From positions 1-42,899 of the forward strand of contig NZ_RJLN01000047.1 of the NCBI RefSeq assembly GCF_003725545.1: a stretch of 42,899 nucleotides of DNA, written 5' to 3'. The notes under the pieces are model-generated. The model did no database searches. It was not told where the DNA came from and saw only the letters and a program-made list of their open reading frames with translations. This document shows positions 32,589 through 42,061 of the stretch, in pieces; position 1 is the stretch's first letter, and each line of letters begins with the position of its first letter. The translations under genes were made by a program, and so were the position numbers. The DNA is from Micromonospora solifontis (GTDB taxonomy: Bacteria; Actinomycetota; Actinomycetes; Mycobacteriales; Micromonosporaceae).

Positions 32589-32668
32589 ACCATGTTTCTC
32601 GTTGTCGCCGACCCCCGCAGGCGGTCGGTCGGTTACGCCCGGAATATTCGCCGGACCGGGGGACGGGG

Positions 32669-32674
32669 TACACT
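32669..32674 (+). promoter_or_regulatory. leuS leader promoter -10 box
   Basis: TACACT lies 6 nt before ATG 32681 of the leader peptide, so the attenuator transcript probably begins at or near that ATG. A -35 element is not obvious. Confidence 0.6.
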
Positions 32675-32680
32675 GCCGGC

Positions 32681-32719
32681 ATGGCCGGAGCCTTCCTGCT
32701 TCTTACCGAGCCGTGCTGA
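32681..32719 (+). CDS. leucine leader peptide of leuS
   Basis: ATG 32681 to TGA 32719 encodes MAGAFLLLTEPC. Three Leu codons in a row (CTG CTT CTT) include two CTT, which are rare in this G+C-rich genome, as expected for a ribosome-stalling sensor of leucyl-tRNA. It is leaderless behind a -10 box. The stop codon is inside the first hairpin of the attenuator. It is followed by a terminator and then leuS. Too short for homology; the call rests on position, codon content and RNA structure. Confidence 0.75.
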   Translation: MAGAFLLLTEPC

Positions 32720-32771
32720 TGCGCTGAACGCGCGACAGCACGGCCGCCCCTCCTGCGCGAGGGGCTTTTTT
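32710..32771 (+). terminator. attenuator: alternative hairpin plus intrinsic terminator
   Basis: Hairpin 1: GCCGTGCTG (32710-32718) pairs with CAGCACGGC (32736-32744), with an inner stem GCGC/GCGC (32721-32724/32730-32733). Terminator: GCCCCTC (32746-32752) pairs with GAGGGGC (32759-32765), loop of 6, followed by six T. A competing pairing CGCGCG (32729-32734) with TGCGCG (32754-32759) would break both, a possible antiterminator. Confidence 0.75.
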
Positions 32772-32824
32772 GTGTCCGCAGCAGACCTCCCCATACCCGA
32801 CCTGACCCGCGCCGAGGAGACGCC

Positions 32825-35665
<2,841 letters not shown>

Positions 35666-35683
35666 CCGTCCCGTTCCGTCGCG

Positions 35684-35910
35684 CAGTTTCCCGGAAATCG
35701 GGCTGGCCGGTGGGCCGTCCTGGATGGGTGAAAATGTGGGGCGGCCGGCCGGCTGGACGTCGTGACTTCTTTGGTGTTGTGAGCCCGTCGGAAATCGGAC
35801 GCGGGAGCTGGGCTGGTGCCCTGGATTGTTGCTGTGAGCACGTGAGTCAAACTCTGCGTACTTCGGCTCCCGTCCGGTCGGCCGCCTGGATGCACTCTAC
35901 GAGGCCAGGG
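35684..35910 (+). ncRNA. candidate bridge RNA region in the IS110 left end
   Basis: IS110 elements encode a bridge RNA in a noncoding end. Here several stems can form. CAG-CCCG/CGGG-CTG spans 35684-35704. GCTGGCCGG (35702-35710) pairs with CCGGCCGGC (35745-35753). A two-level hairpin has outer GAC..GGGAGC/GCTCCCGTC (35798-35808/35866-35874) and inner ACG.GAGT/ACTC..CGT (35840-35847/35851-35859), with a large internal loop. CCTGG/CCAGG (35886-35910) lies before the start codon. CGGAAATCGG occurs twice (35692, 35789). Loop assignments are inference. Confidence 0.4.
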
Positions 35911-35918
35911 GGTGGCTG

Positions 35919-37160
35919 GTGGCGATCGATGTGGTGGTCGAACGCGCGGCGGGGTTGGACATCGCTAAGGGATCACTGGTGGCGTGTGTGCGGGTGCCCC
36001 GCGATGGCGGCGGCTACCGGGTTCACAAGCGTAAGTTCTCGACCCTCACCGCGGGGTTGTTGGAGTTGGCTGGGTGGCTGGCCGAGCACGAGGTGACCCG
36101 GGTCGGGATGGAGTCGACCTCGGACTATTGGAAGCCGGTGTTCTACCTGCTGGAAGACCAGTTCGAGTGCTGGCTGCTCAACGCCCGGCACATGCGGGCG
36201 GTGCCGGGCCGTAAGACCGACATGGCCGACGCGGAGTGGATCGCCGATCTGGTCGCCCATGGCCTGGTACGGCCGTCGTTCGTGCCCCCTGTCCCGATCC
36301 GTAGGCTGCGGGACCTGACCCGCCGCCGGGCGTTGTTGACCGCTGAACGCACCCGGGAGAAGCAGCGCATGGAGAAGCTGCTCGAAGACGCCGGGGTGAA
36401 GCTGTCGATCGTGGCCACCGACATCTTCGGTGTCTCCGCCCGGACCATGATCGAAGCGCTGATCGCCGGGGAACGTGACGGCCAGGTGCTGGCCGAGTTG
36501 GCCAAGGGCCGCATGCGTGCCAAGCGCCGCGACCTGGCCCAGGCCCTCCTCGGGCGGTTCAACGAGCATCACGCCTTCCTCGCGGAGATGATCCTGGCCA
36601 ACGTCGACCACCTCGACACCATGATCGCGCAGCTCGACGCGCGTATCAGCCAGCAGGTCGCCCCTTACCAGGCCCAGATCGACCTGCTCGACACCGTGCC
36701 CGGCATCGACCAGGCCGGCGCGCAGGCCATCCTCGCCGAGATCGGCCCGGACATGTCCCAGTTCCCCACCCCTGGCCATCTGGCCTCCTGGGCCGGGGCC
36801 TGCCCGGGCAACAACAAGACCGGCGGCGTCAGCCGACCCGGGAAAGCCCGCCCCGGCAACCGGTGGCTGCGAGCCGCTCTCGGTATCGCCGCCCTCGGCG
36901 CCGTCCGCACCCGCAACTCCTACGCCGGCGCCCTGTTCCGACGCATCGCCGCCCGCCGCGGCGGCAAACGCGCCCACAAAGCCGTCGCGCACAGCCTGCT
37001 CACCGCGATCTGGCACATCCTCGCCGGAGGCGTCGAACACCACGACCTCGGCGCCGACTACCACCTCAACCGACACAACCCCGACCAACTACGCCGCCGC
37101 GCCATCGCCCAACTCGAACGCCTCGGCTACCACGTCGACCTGACCCCAACCGCCGCCTGA
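35919..37160 (+). CDS. IS110-family transposase (DEDD/serine recombinase)
   Basis: 413 residues, apparently intact. The N-terminal RuvC-like DEDD domain shows GLDIAKGSLVACVRV (Asp), VGMESTSDYWKPV (Glu) and KTDMADAEWIADL (two Asp). A coiled region follows (about 185-245), then the IS116/IS110/IS902 C-terminal domain: LLDTVPGIDQAGAQAILAEIG, FPTPGHLASWAGACPGNNKT and GKARPGNRWLR, with the conserved Ser in ASWAG. GTG 35919 is preceded by GGGGGTGG. Codon use resembles the host. The enzyme should act with a bridge RNA at a specific target core. Target specificity unknown. Confidence 0.93.
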   Translation: MAIDVVVERAAGLDIAKGSLVACVRVPRDGGGYRVHKRKFSTLTAGLLELAGWLAEHEVTRVGMESTSDYWKPVFYLLEDQFECWLLNARHMRAVPGRKTDMADAEWIADLVAHGLVRPSFVPPVPIRRLRDLTRRRALLTAERTREKQRMEKLLEDAGVKLSIVATDIFGVSARTMIEALIAGERDGQVLAELAKGRMRAKRRDLAQALLGRFNEHHAFLAEMILANVDHLDTMIAQLDARISQQVAPYQAQIDLLDTVPGIDQAGAQAILAEIGPDMSQFPTPGHLASWAGACPGNNKTGGVSRPGKARPGNRWLRAALGIAALGAVRTRNSYAGALFRRIAARRGGKRAHKAVAHSLLTAIWHILAGGVEHHDLGADYHLNRHNPDQLRRRAIAQLERLGYHVDLTPTAA

Positions 37161-37187
37161 CCAGCAACGGAGGTTCATTTTCGAGTC

Positions 37188-37223
37188 AAGAGTGGCCATC
37201 CGCCGGAGGATGGCCACTCTTTC
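37188..37223. terminator. intrinsic terminator downstream of the IS110 transposase
   Basis: AAGAGTGGCCATCC (37188-37201) and GGATGGCCACTCTT (37208-37221) form a perfect 14-bp stem with a 6-nt loop, followed by T. The A residues at the other side would give a U-tract for minus-strand transcripts too. It could be the original leuS terminator, now separated from leuS by the IS. Confidence 0.8.
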
Positions 37224-37229
37224 CGTGTT

Positions 37230-37282
37230 CGAGGCCCCTCCGAGGGTGGCGGCCCGGCGGGGCCGAGGCCCCTCCGGGGTGG
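37230..37282. repeat. short direct repeat CGAGGCCCCTCCGRGG
   Basis: CGAGGCCCCTCCGAGGGTGG (37230-37249) and CGAGGCCCCTCCGGGGTGG (37264-37282) lie in the gap between the IS110 terminator and the TVP38 stop. No function is evident. Confidence 0.5.
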
Positions 37283-37293
37283 TCCGGCGGTGG

Positions 37294-38001
37294 CTAGCGG
37301 CGGCGGCGCTCGGCCCGCCACCAGCGGTGGATGATGACCACGCTGGCGATCAGGCCGAGGCTGGCCGGGGCGGCGGCGTACCAGTTGACGCCTCCCGGCG
37401 AGCTGACCGCGGCGCCGATCGCGGCGTACCCGAAGGCGGTCGGCGCGGCGGCGATGACGCTGCCGGCCAGGAACGGCAGCACCCGGGCCCCGGTGGTGCC
37501 GTAGCCGTAGCTGACCAGCCCGAAGCCGGCGATCGGCAGCAGCCGCACGGTGATCACCCCGAACACGCTCTGCCGGGCGAACCAGCCGTCCAGCCGGGCC
37601 AGCCGGCCGCGCACCCGCTCGGCGACGAACTCCCGGCCCAGCAGGCGACCGACGGCGAAGCCGAGCGCCGCGGCGAGCAGCGCCGCGCCCAGCGAGTACG
37701 CGGCACCGGGCAGTGGCCCGAAGATCGCCCCCGCGGCCAGCGTGACGAAGGTCCGCGGGACCAGCGCCACCAGCAGCAGCGCGCCGGCGACGATCGCCGC
37801 TACCGGGGCGTACCCGCCGAGAGAGTGGGCGAGCCGGGGCAGCTGGGTCAGGTCGGGCCGGGGCGCCAGCAGCAGCGCCAGCCCGAACCCGGCGAGGAGC
37901 AGGAGCAGCAGCCCGAACCGGCGCGCCGACGGCTGCCGGAGCAGCCGGACGAGCCGGTCGGACGCCGGTCGTCGCCGCCGCGGTCGGGCGGCGCCGGTCA
38001 C
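37294..38001 (-). CDS. TVP38/TMEM64 (VTT domain) membrane protein
   Basis: 235 residues. Arg-rich N-terminus, then about five hydrophobic helices with the VTT/SNARE-associated pattern: LLVALVPRTFVTLAAGAIFGPLPGAAYSLGAALLAAALGFAVGR, and VRLLPIAGFGLVSYGYG. DedA-like relatives are implicated in lipid flipping; the function here is not known. GTG 38001 overlaps the gatD stop (GTGA), so it is coupled to lipid II amidation genes. Confidence 0.88.
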   Translation of the reverse strand: MTGAARPRRRRPASDRLVRLLRQPSARRFGLLLLLLAGFGLALLLAPRPDLTQLPRLAHSLGGYAPVAAIVAGALLLVALVPRTFVTLAAGAIFGPLPGAAYSLGAALLAAALGFAVGRLLGREFVAERVRGRLARLDGWFARQSVFGVITVRLLPIAGFGLVSYGYGTTGARVLPFLAGSVIAAAPTAFGYAAIGAAVSSPGGVNWYAAAPASLGLIASVVIIHRWWRAERRRR

Positions 38002-38720
38002 GGCCGGGCGGCGGCGGCCACCGCGGCGCGGCGTTCGGACCGGAGCCGCTCGGCCCAGGTGTCGTCGAGCGCGGGCAGCTGGTGGATGCCGGTCGCCCAG
38101 CGCAGCAGCAGGTCGGCCAGGGCCGGGTTGCGGGCCAGCGCCGGGCCGTGCGAGTAGGTGCCCAGCAGCTTGCCCCGCCAGGCGCCCTCGGTCGTGCCGT
38201 CGTTGCCCACGCCGGCGGTCACCCGGGCCAGCGGCGACACGTCCGCGCCGAGGTGGGTCCGCCCGCCGTGGTTCTCGAAGCCGGTCAGGTGGGGGATGCC
38301 CAGCCGTGGGTCGACCTCACCGGCCAGCTCGCCGACCGCCCGGATCGGACCCCGGTCGGAGGAGATGTCCAGCAGGCCCAGCCCGGTGCACCGGGCGCCC
38401 TTGGCGAAGAACGAGGTGCCGAGGAGTTGGTAGCCGGCGCACACGCCGAACACCACCGAACCCTGGGCCACCGCCCGGTGCAGGCCGCCGTCGGCGATCA
38501 GGCGCTGGGCGCCCAGCGCCTGCGGGCCGTCCTCGCCGCCGCCGATCAGGTAGATGTCGGCGGTGGTCGGCAGCTTCTCGTCGGAGCGGACCTCCAGCAC
38601 CTCGGCCGGCATGCCGCGCAGCTGGGCCCGGCGGGCCAGGATCAGCGCGTTGCCCCGGTCGCCGTAGGTGGAGAGCAGGTCGGGGTAGATCCAGACGATG
38701 CGCAGGCTCTCAGTTGACAC
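37998..38720 (-). CDS. gatD: lipid II isoglutaminyl synthase, glutamine amidotransferase subunit
   Basis: 240 residues. GatD supplies ammonia from glutamine so that MurT can amidate the D-Glu of lipid II. N-terminus IVWIYPDLLSTYGDRGNALIL; the nucleophile Cys lies in VVFGVCAGYQLLG; the catalytic His in GTYSHGPALARNPALAD. IYLIGGGEDGPQ is the oxyanion-side region. GTG 38720 overlaps the murT stop by 11 bp. Three-gene operon murT-gatD-TVP38. The family is CobB/CobQ-like, but the MurT neighbour makes the cell-wall role clear. Confidence 0.93.
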   Translation of the reverse strand: MSTESLRIVWIYPDLLSTYGDRGNALILARRAQLRGMPAEVLEVRSDEKLPTTADIYLIGGGEDGPQALGAQRLIADGGLHRAVAQGSVVFGVCAGYQLLGTSFFAKGARCTGLGLLDISSDRGPIRAVGELAGEVDPRLGIPHLTGFENHGGRTHLGADVSPLARVTAGVGNDGTTEGAWRGKLLGTYSHGPALARNPALADLLLRWATGIHQLPALDDTWAERLRSERRAAVAAAARP

Positions 38721-39972
38721 GGTCCAGCTCCGCTCGGATGTCCTGGAAGGCGGTGTAGTTGGCGATGACCTCCAGGCGGCCCGGTGGCACCGCCCGGATC
38801 GCCTCGTCGAAGCTGCGGACGTGCTGGAACGGCACCCCGTTGACGTCGAGCCGCACGGCCAGGTCGTACGCCCGGTCGCCGGTGATCAGCACCTGCCGGC
38901 CGCGCAGCGGCGCGAAGTCGACGTCGAAGAGCCAGGAGGTGTCCAGCCCGTCGGGGTCCCGCGCGTTGATGGAGAGCAGGGTCGGCGCGACGTCCGCCAT
39001 GTCGAACGCCTCCAGCCAGCTGGCCGGGTTCTTCGCCAGCAGCAGCCGGATGTTGCGCCCGTCCCGGTCGACCTGCGCGTAGCGGCCGGCGACCGAGGTG
39101 ACCGCGCCGAGCCGGGAGACCGCGTCCACCGGCCGTACGCCGAACTCGGCGGCGACGGCGAGGGCGGTGGCCGCGTTGCCGAGGTTGACCTTGCCGGGCA
39201 GCTGGAGCTGCACCTTGTGCCAGGCGCCGGTGGGGTCGAGCACGCCGTCGTCCTCGACGGTCCACTGCGGCGCCGGGCGGCGCAGCGGGCAGCCGGTGCA
39301 CCACCACTGCTCGCCTGAGCGCTGGATGGTGGAGCCGCACTCCGGGCAGACCCAGGAGTCGTCGTGCCAGCGCTGGCCGGCGCTGAACCAGGTGACGTGC
39401 GGCGGGATGTGGCCCTGGGCGGGGTCGGCCGGCGGGGTGGCCGCCCACACCACCATCGGGTCGTCGGCGTTGGCGACCACCCGGATGTCCGGGTGCCGGA
39501 CCAGCGCGGCGCGCCAGAGCTGCGCCATCATGGCGACCTCCTTGGCCCGGTCGAGCTGGTCGCGGGAGAGGTTGAGCAGCGCCACCACGTGCGGCTCGGT
39601 GGACTCCAGCACCTGGGCGAGGTAGTGCTCGTCGACCTCCAGCACCGCGTACGGGGTGCTGCCGGCCTTGGCCAGGGCGGAGGTGTGGCCGGTGGGCATG
39701 TTGGCGCCGAAGGAGTTGGTGGCCACCCGGCCGAGCACGCCGACGGCGGCGGTGGTGAGCCGGGTGGTGGTGGTCTTGCCGTTGGTGCCGGACACCAGCG
39801 CGATGGCGCGGCCCGCCGAGAGGTGGGCCAGCAGGTCCGGGTCGATCTTGAGGCCGATCCACCCGCCGATCACCGAGCCGTCGCCACGGCCCGCGGCCCG
39901 CGACAGCGCCGCGGCGGTCCGTGACACGGAGCTGGCCACCTTTGCCCGCAGGGGCATCTTCGCGTCCGTCAC
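38710..39972 (-). CDS. murT: lipid II isoglutaminyl synthase, Mur ligase-like subunit
   Basis: 420 residues. Mur ligase central domain with ATP loop VSGTNGKTTTTRL (near residue 60), followed by ATNSFGANMPTGHTSAL and VLEVDEHYLAQVL. The MurT-specific zinc ribbon is seen as CPECGSTIQRSGEQWWCTGC. The DUF1727 C-terminal domain is present (LLAKNPASWLEAFDM, LDTSWLFDVDF). It forms isoglutamine in lipid II with GatD. GTG 39972 is 7 nt after a TAACCT box, so the mRNA is probably leaderless; the open frame to 40254 crosses the promoter and is rejected. Confidence 0.94.
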   Translation of the reverse strand: MTDAKMPLRAKVASSVSRTAAALSRAAGRGDGSVIGGWIGLKIDPDLLAHLSAGRAIALVSGTNGKTTTTRLTTAAVGVLGRVATNSFGANMPTGHTSALAKAGSTPYAVLEVDEHYLAQVLESTEPHVVALLNLSRDQLDRAKEVAMMAQLWRAALVRHPDIRVVANADDPMVVWAATPPADPAQGHIPPHVTWFSAGQRWHDDSWVCPECGSTIQRSGEQWWCTGCPLRRPAPQWTVEDDGVLDPTGAWHKVQLQLPGKVNLGNAATALAVAAEFGVRPVDAVSRLGAVTSVAGRYAQVDRDGRNIRLLLAKNPASWLEAFDMADVAPTLLSINARDPDGLDTSWLFDVDFAPLRGRQVLITGDRAYDLAVRLDVNGVPFQHVRSFDEAIRAVPPGRLEVIANYTAFQDIRAELDRVN

Positions 39973-40025
39973 GGCAGCGAGGTTACCGGACCTCGGGGCC
40001 CGCCAGATCGCCGCCGACGGCGATC
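39973..40025 (-). promoter_or_regulatory. murT promoter with two palindromes
   Basis: On the minus strand TAACCT (39985-39980) is 7 nt before GTG 39972. An inverted repeat CGAGGT/ACCTCG (39978-39983/39990-39995) overlaps this box, and GATCGCCG/CGGCGATC (40006-40013/40018-40025) lies upstream. Either may be an operator. The 40026-40196 part of the gap shows no gene; only an AAACGCC/GGCGTTT stem near 40169-40192. Confidence 0.5.
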
Positions 40026-40196
40026 CGTTCGGCCGAGGACGCCCGGCGGACGGCCATCGGCCGCTCCGCCGGACGGAGTCGATCAATGTCGGGTAGCGGA
40101 CCGGCCCGGGGGCGCGCCGACCCCCTCCACTCCGCCCCACCCCCTTTGACGTGCTCTTTTGCGCGCGCAAACGCCGCGCCACGCGGGCGTTTCTGG

Positions 40197-40226
40197 TTGC
40201 AGGTGGAGGGAAGTGGAGTAGAGTGG
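40197..40226 (+). promoter_or_regulatory. mraZ promoter with MraZ box (three GTGG repeats, 10-bp period)
   Basis: GTGG occurs at 40203, 40213 and 40223, exactly one helical turn apart, matching the TGGG-N6 type direct repeats bound by MraZ. TTGCAG (40197-40202) and TAGAGT (40219-40224), 16 bp apart, fit -35 and -10. MraZ bound to the repeats would cover the promoter of its own operon. A further GTGG is at 40236, out of phase. Confidence 0.75.
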
Positions 40227-40312
40227 GGCGCGATGGTGGGGCCGGGAGGGCCACACCGGCCCGGGGGGTCAGCGGCGCCGCGAACGCCGCTCAGGGCGAG
40301 GGGGTTGGGCCG

Positions 40313-40744
40313 ATGTTCCTCGGCACCCACACTCCGCGCCTGGACGACAAAGGCCGGTTGATCCTTCCGGCGAAGTTCCGGGATGAGCTGGCGGGGGGTG
40401 TCGTGATCACCAAAGGGCAGGAGCGCTGCCTCTACGTCTTCCCGATGCCCGAGTTCCAGCGGATCGCCGACCAGTTGCGCGCGCAGCCGATGACCAGCAA
40501 GGCGGCCCGGGCCTACAGTCGGGTCTTCTTCGCCAGCGCGCACGACGAGGTCCCGGACAAGCAGGGGCGGGTCACCATCCCCGCGCACCTGAGGTCCTAC
40601 GCCGCGCTCGACCGGGACCTGGTCGTGATCGGCGCGAGCACCCGGGTGGAGATCTGGGACAAGGCGGCCTGGGAGGCCTACCTCGCCGAGAGCGAAGACG
40701 ACTTCGCCGACATCGAGGAGGGGGTGCTGCCCGGCGGTCTGTAG
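40313..40744 (+). CDS. mraZ: transcriptional regulator MraZ
   Basis: 143 residues with two SpoVT/AbrB-like repeats: FLGTHTPRLDDKGRLILPAKFRDEL (residues 2-26) and the second copy around EVPDKQGRVTIPAHLRSYA (about 81-99), both with the D-x-x-GR core. MraZ binds direct repeats in front of its own gene and controls the division/cell-wall cluster. ATG 40313 is the conserved start, behind GAGGGGG; the frame upstream to 40151 overlaps the promoter. It is first in the cluster mraZ-rsmH-ftsL-ftsI. Confidence 0.95.
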   Translation: MFLGTHTPRLDDKGRLILPAKFRDELAGGVVITKGQERCLYVFPMPEFQRIADQLRAQPMTSKAARAYSRVFFASAHDEVPDKQGRVTIPAHLRSYAALDRDLVVIGASTRVEIWDKAAWEAYLAESEDDFADIEEGVLPGGL

Positions 40745-40793
40745 GGCGTGACGGCGCCCGACGTACTGCGAGATCTCCAGCCGCTTTCGAGTT

Positions 40794-40819
40794 CCTGGCA
40801 CCCCTTCCCCGGTGCCAGG
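40794..40819 (+). ncRNA. mraW RNA motif hairpin
   Basis: CCTGGCACC (40794-40802) pairs perfectly with GGTGCCAGG (40811-40819), loop CCTTCCCC. It lies in the mraZ-rsmH gap. From memory, the actinobacterial mraW RNA motif is a hairpin upstream of mraW (rsmH) with a conserved CUUCCCC terminal loop, which matches. The other parts of the 207-bp gap show no gene start with support before 40952. Confidence 0.7.
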
Positions 40820-40951
40820 CGCACGATCCGATACGGAGGGCCGCGGCCTCCGGCGGGCGGGAGCGGATGGGGATCTGGCGGTATGACGAGGCGTCGTGAC
40901 GACAACGGACGCGACATGGACGGAAGTGGGTCTCAACCAGTGGGGGTCGAC

Positions 40952-42061
40952 ATGGGGGAGCTACGCGGCACGCACGTGCCGGTGCTGCTCGAGCGGTGTC
41001 TCGAGTTGCTCGCCCCCGCGCTGGGGCGGACCGGACGCACCGTCCACGTCGACGCCACGCTGGGCCTGGCCGGCCACGCCGAGGCGGTGCTCGAGGCGCA
41101 CCCGAACACGGTGCTGATCGGCCTGGACCGGGACACCGAGGCGCTCGCCCACGCGCGCGTCCGGCTGGCCCGGTTCGCCGACCGGATCCACCTTGAGCAC
41201 GCCGTCTACGACGAGCTGCCCGAGGTGCTCGACCGGCTCGGCTACCCGGCGATCGACGGGGTCCTGTTCGACCTCGGCGTCTCGTCCCTGCAACTGGACG
41301 CGCCCGACCGCGGGTTCGCGTACGCGCAGGACGCGCCGCTGGACATGCGGATGGACCAGACCCGGGGGGTGACCGCCGAGGAGGTGGTCAACACCTACGC
41401 CCACCCGGATCTGGCCCGGGTGCTGCGGGTGTACGGCGAGGAGAAGTTCGCCGGGCGGATCGCCTCGGCGATCATCCGGGAGCGGGAGCGCGCCCGGATC
41501 ACCTCGTCGGCGCGGCTGGCCGAACTGGTCCGGGAGAGCATTCCGGCACCAGCCCGGCGAACCGGGGGACACCCGGCAAAGAGAACGTTTCAGGCTTTAC
41601 GGATCGAGGTAAACAGGGAACTGGCAGCGCTGGAGACGGCGCTGCCGGCCGCTCTGGACAAGCTCACCGTGGGCGGCCGCATGGTGGTCCTGTCCTACCA
41701 CTCGCTGGAGGACCGGCTCACCAAGCAGGCGCTCGCCGACCGGGTCCGCAGCAAGGGCCCGGTCGACCTCCCGGTCGAACTGCCCGGGTCGGGCCCGACG
41801 TTCCGGCTGCTCAGCCGGGGCGCCGAGCTTCCCGGGGAGGCCGAGGTCGCGGCCAATCCGCGCGCCGCCTCGGTGCGGCTGCGGGCCGCGGAGCGGCTCG
41901 ACCCGGAGGCGACCCGGCAGGGGCGTACCGACCGCGAACGGTACCGCCGCCGGGTGAAGGCGATGCACCAACCGGGGACGGGGTCACCGGGGTCCGGCGA
42001 GGACCCGGGTTCGGCTCCGGGGGACGGGAACGGGACGGACGAAGAGGGGGAGGGGACATGA
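40952..42061 (+). CDS. rsmH: 16S rRNA (cytosine-1402 N4) methyltransferase
   Basis: 369 residues from ATG 40952, preceded by GTGGGGGTCGAC; earlier in-frame starts (40748, 40883, 40916) add an unconserved Gly/Pro/Arg-rich stretch. Family marks: HVPVLLERCLELL, VDATLGLAGHAEAVL (SAM motif), VLIGLDRDTEAL, VLFDLGVSSLQLD, GFAYAQDAPLDMRMD, TFQALRIEVNREL, GGRMVVLSYHSLEDRLTK, and NPRAASVRLRAAER. It methylates the ribosomal P-site base C1402. The C-terminal 40 residues are a Gly/Asp/Glu-rich tail. Its stop overlaps the next ATG (ATGA). Confidence 0.95.
   Translation: MGELRGTHVPVLLERCLELLAPALGRTGRTVHVDATLGLAGHAEAVLEAHPNTVLIGLDRDTEALAHARVRLARFADRIHLEHAVYDELPEVLDRLGYPAIDGVLFDLGVSSLQLDAPDRGFAYAQDAPLDMRMDQTRGVTAEEVVNTYAHPDLARVLRVYGEEKFAGRIASAIIRERERARITSSARLAELVRESIPAPARRTGGHPAKRTFQALRIEVNRELAALETALPAALDKLTVGGRMVVLSYHSLEDRLTKQALADRVRSKGPVDLPVELPGSGPTFRLLSRGAELPGEAEVAANPRAASVRLRAAERLDPEATRQGRTDRERYRRRVKAMHQPGTGSPGSGEDPGSAPGDGNGTDEEGEGT

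Larger units (their letters stand above)
35680..37186 (+). mobile_element. IS110-family insertion sequence (ends approximate)
   Basis: One DEDD transposase gene with a long noncoding left end (about 240 bp) and a short right end (about 25 bp). The left end is noticeably richer in T than its surroundings (ACTTCTTTGGTGTTGTGAG near 35765). There are no terminal inverted repeats, as usual for IS110. The heptamer GAGTCAA occurs at 35844-35850 and 37183-37189 and may mark the right boundary and an internal or boundary copy. True ends cannot be fixed without an empty site or a second copy. Confidence 0.7.

Noticed and set aside
32681..32824. T-box riboswitch upstream of leuS
   Set aside because: No T-box sequence or specifier-loop structure is present, and the region is too short; a leader peptide with Leu codons explains it better.
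35666..37222. Terminal inverted repeats and target duplication for the insertion sequence
   Set aside because: I could not find matching inverted ends; the only shared sequence is the 7-bp GAGTCAA, too short to define the ends. Absence of such repeats is normal for IS110.
40748..40951. 68-residue N-terminal extension of RsmH from GTG 40748
   Set aside because: It crosses the mraW-type hairpin, is unconserved in character, and ATG 40952 has a G-rich ribosome site directly before the conserved GELRGTHVPVLL.
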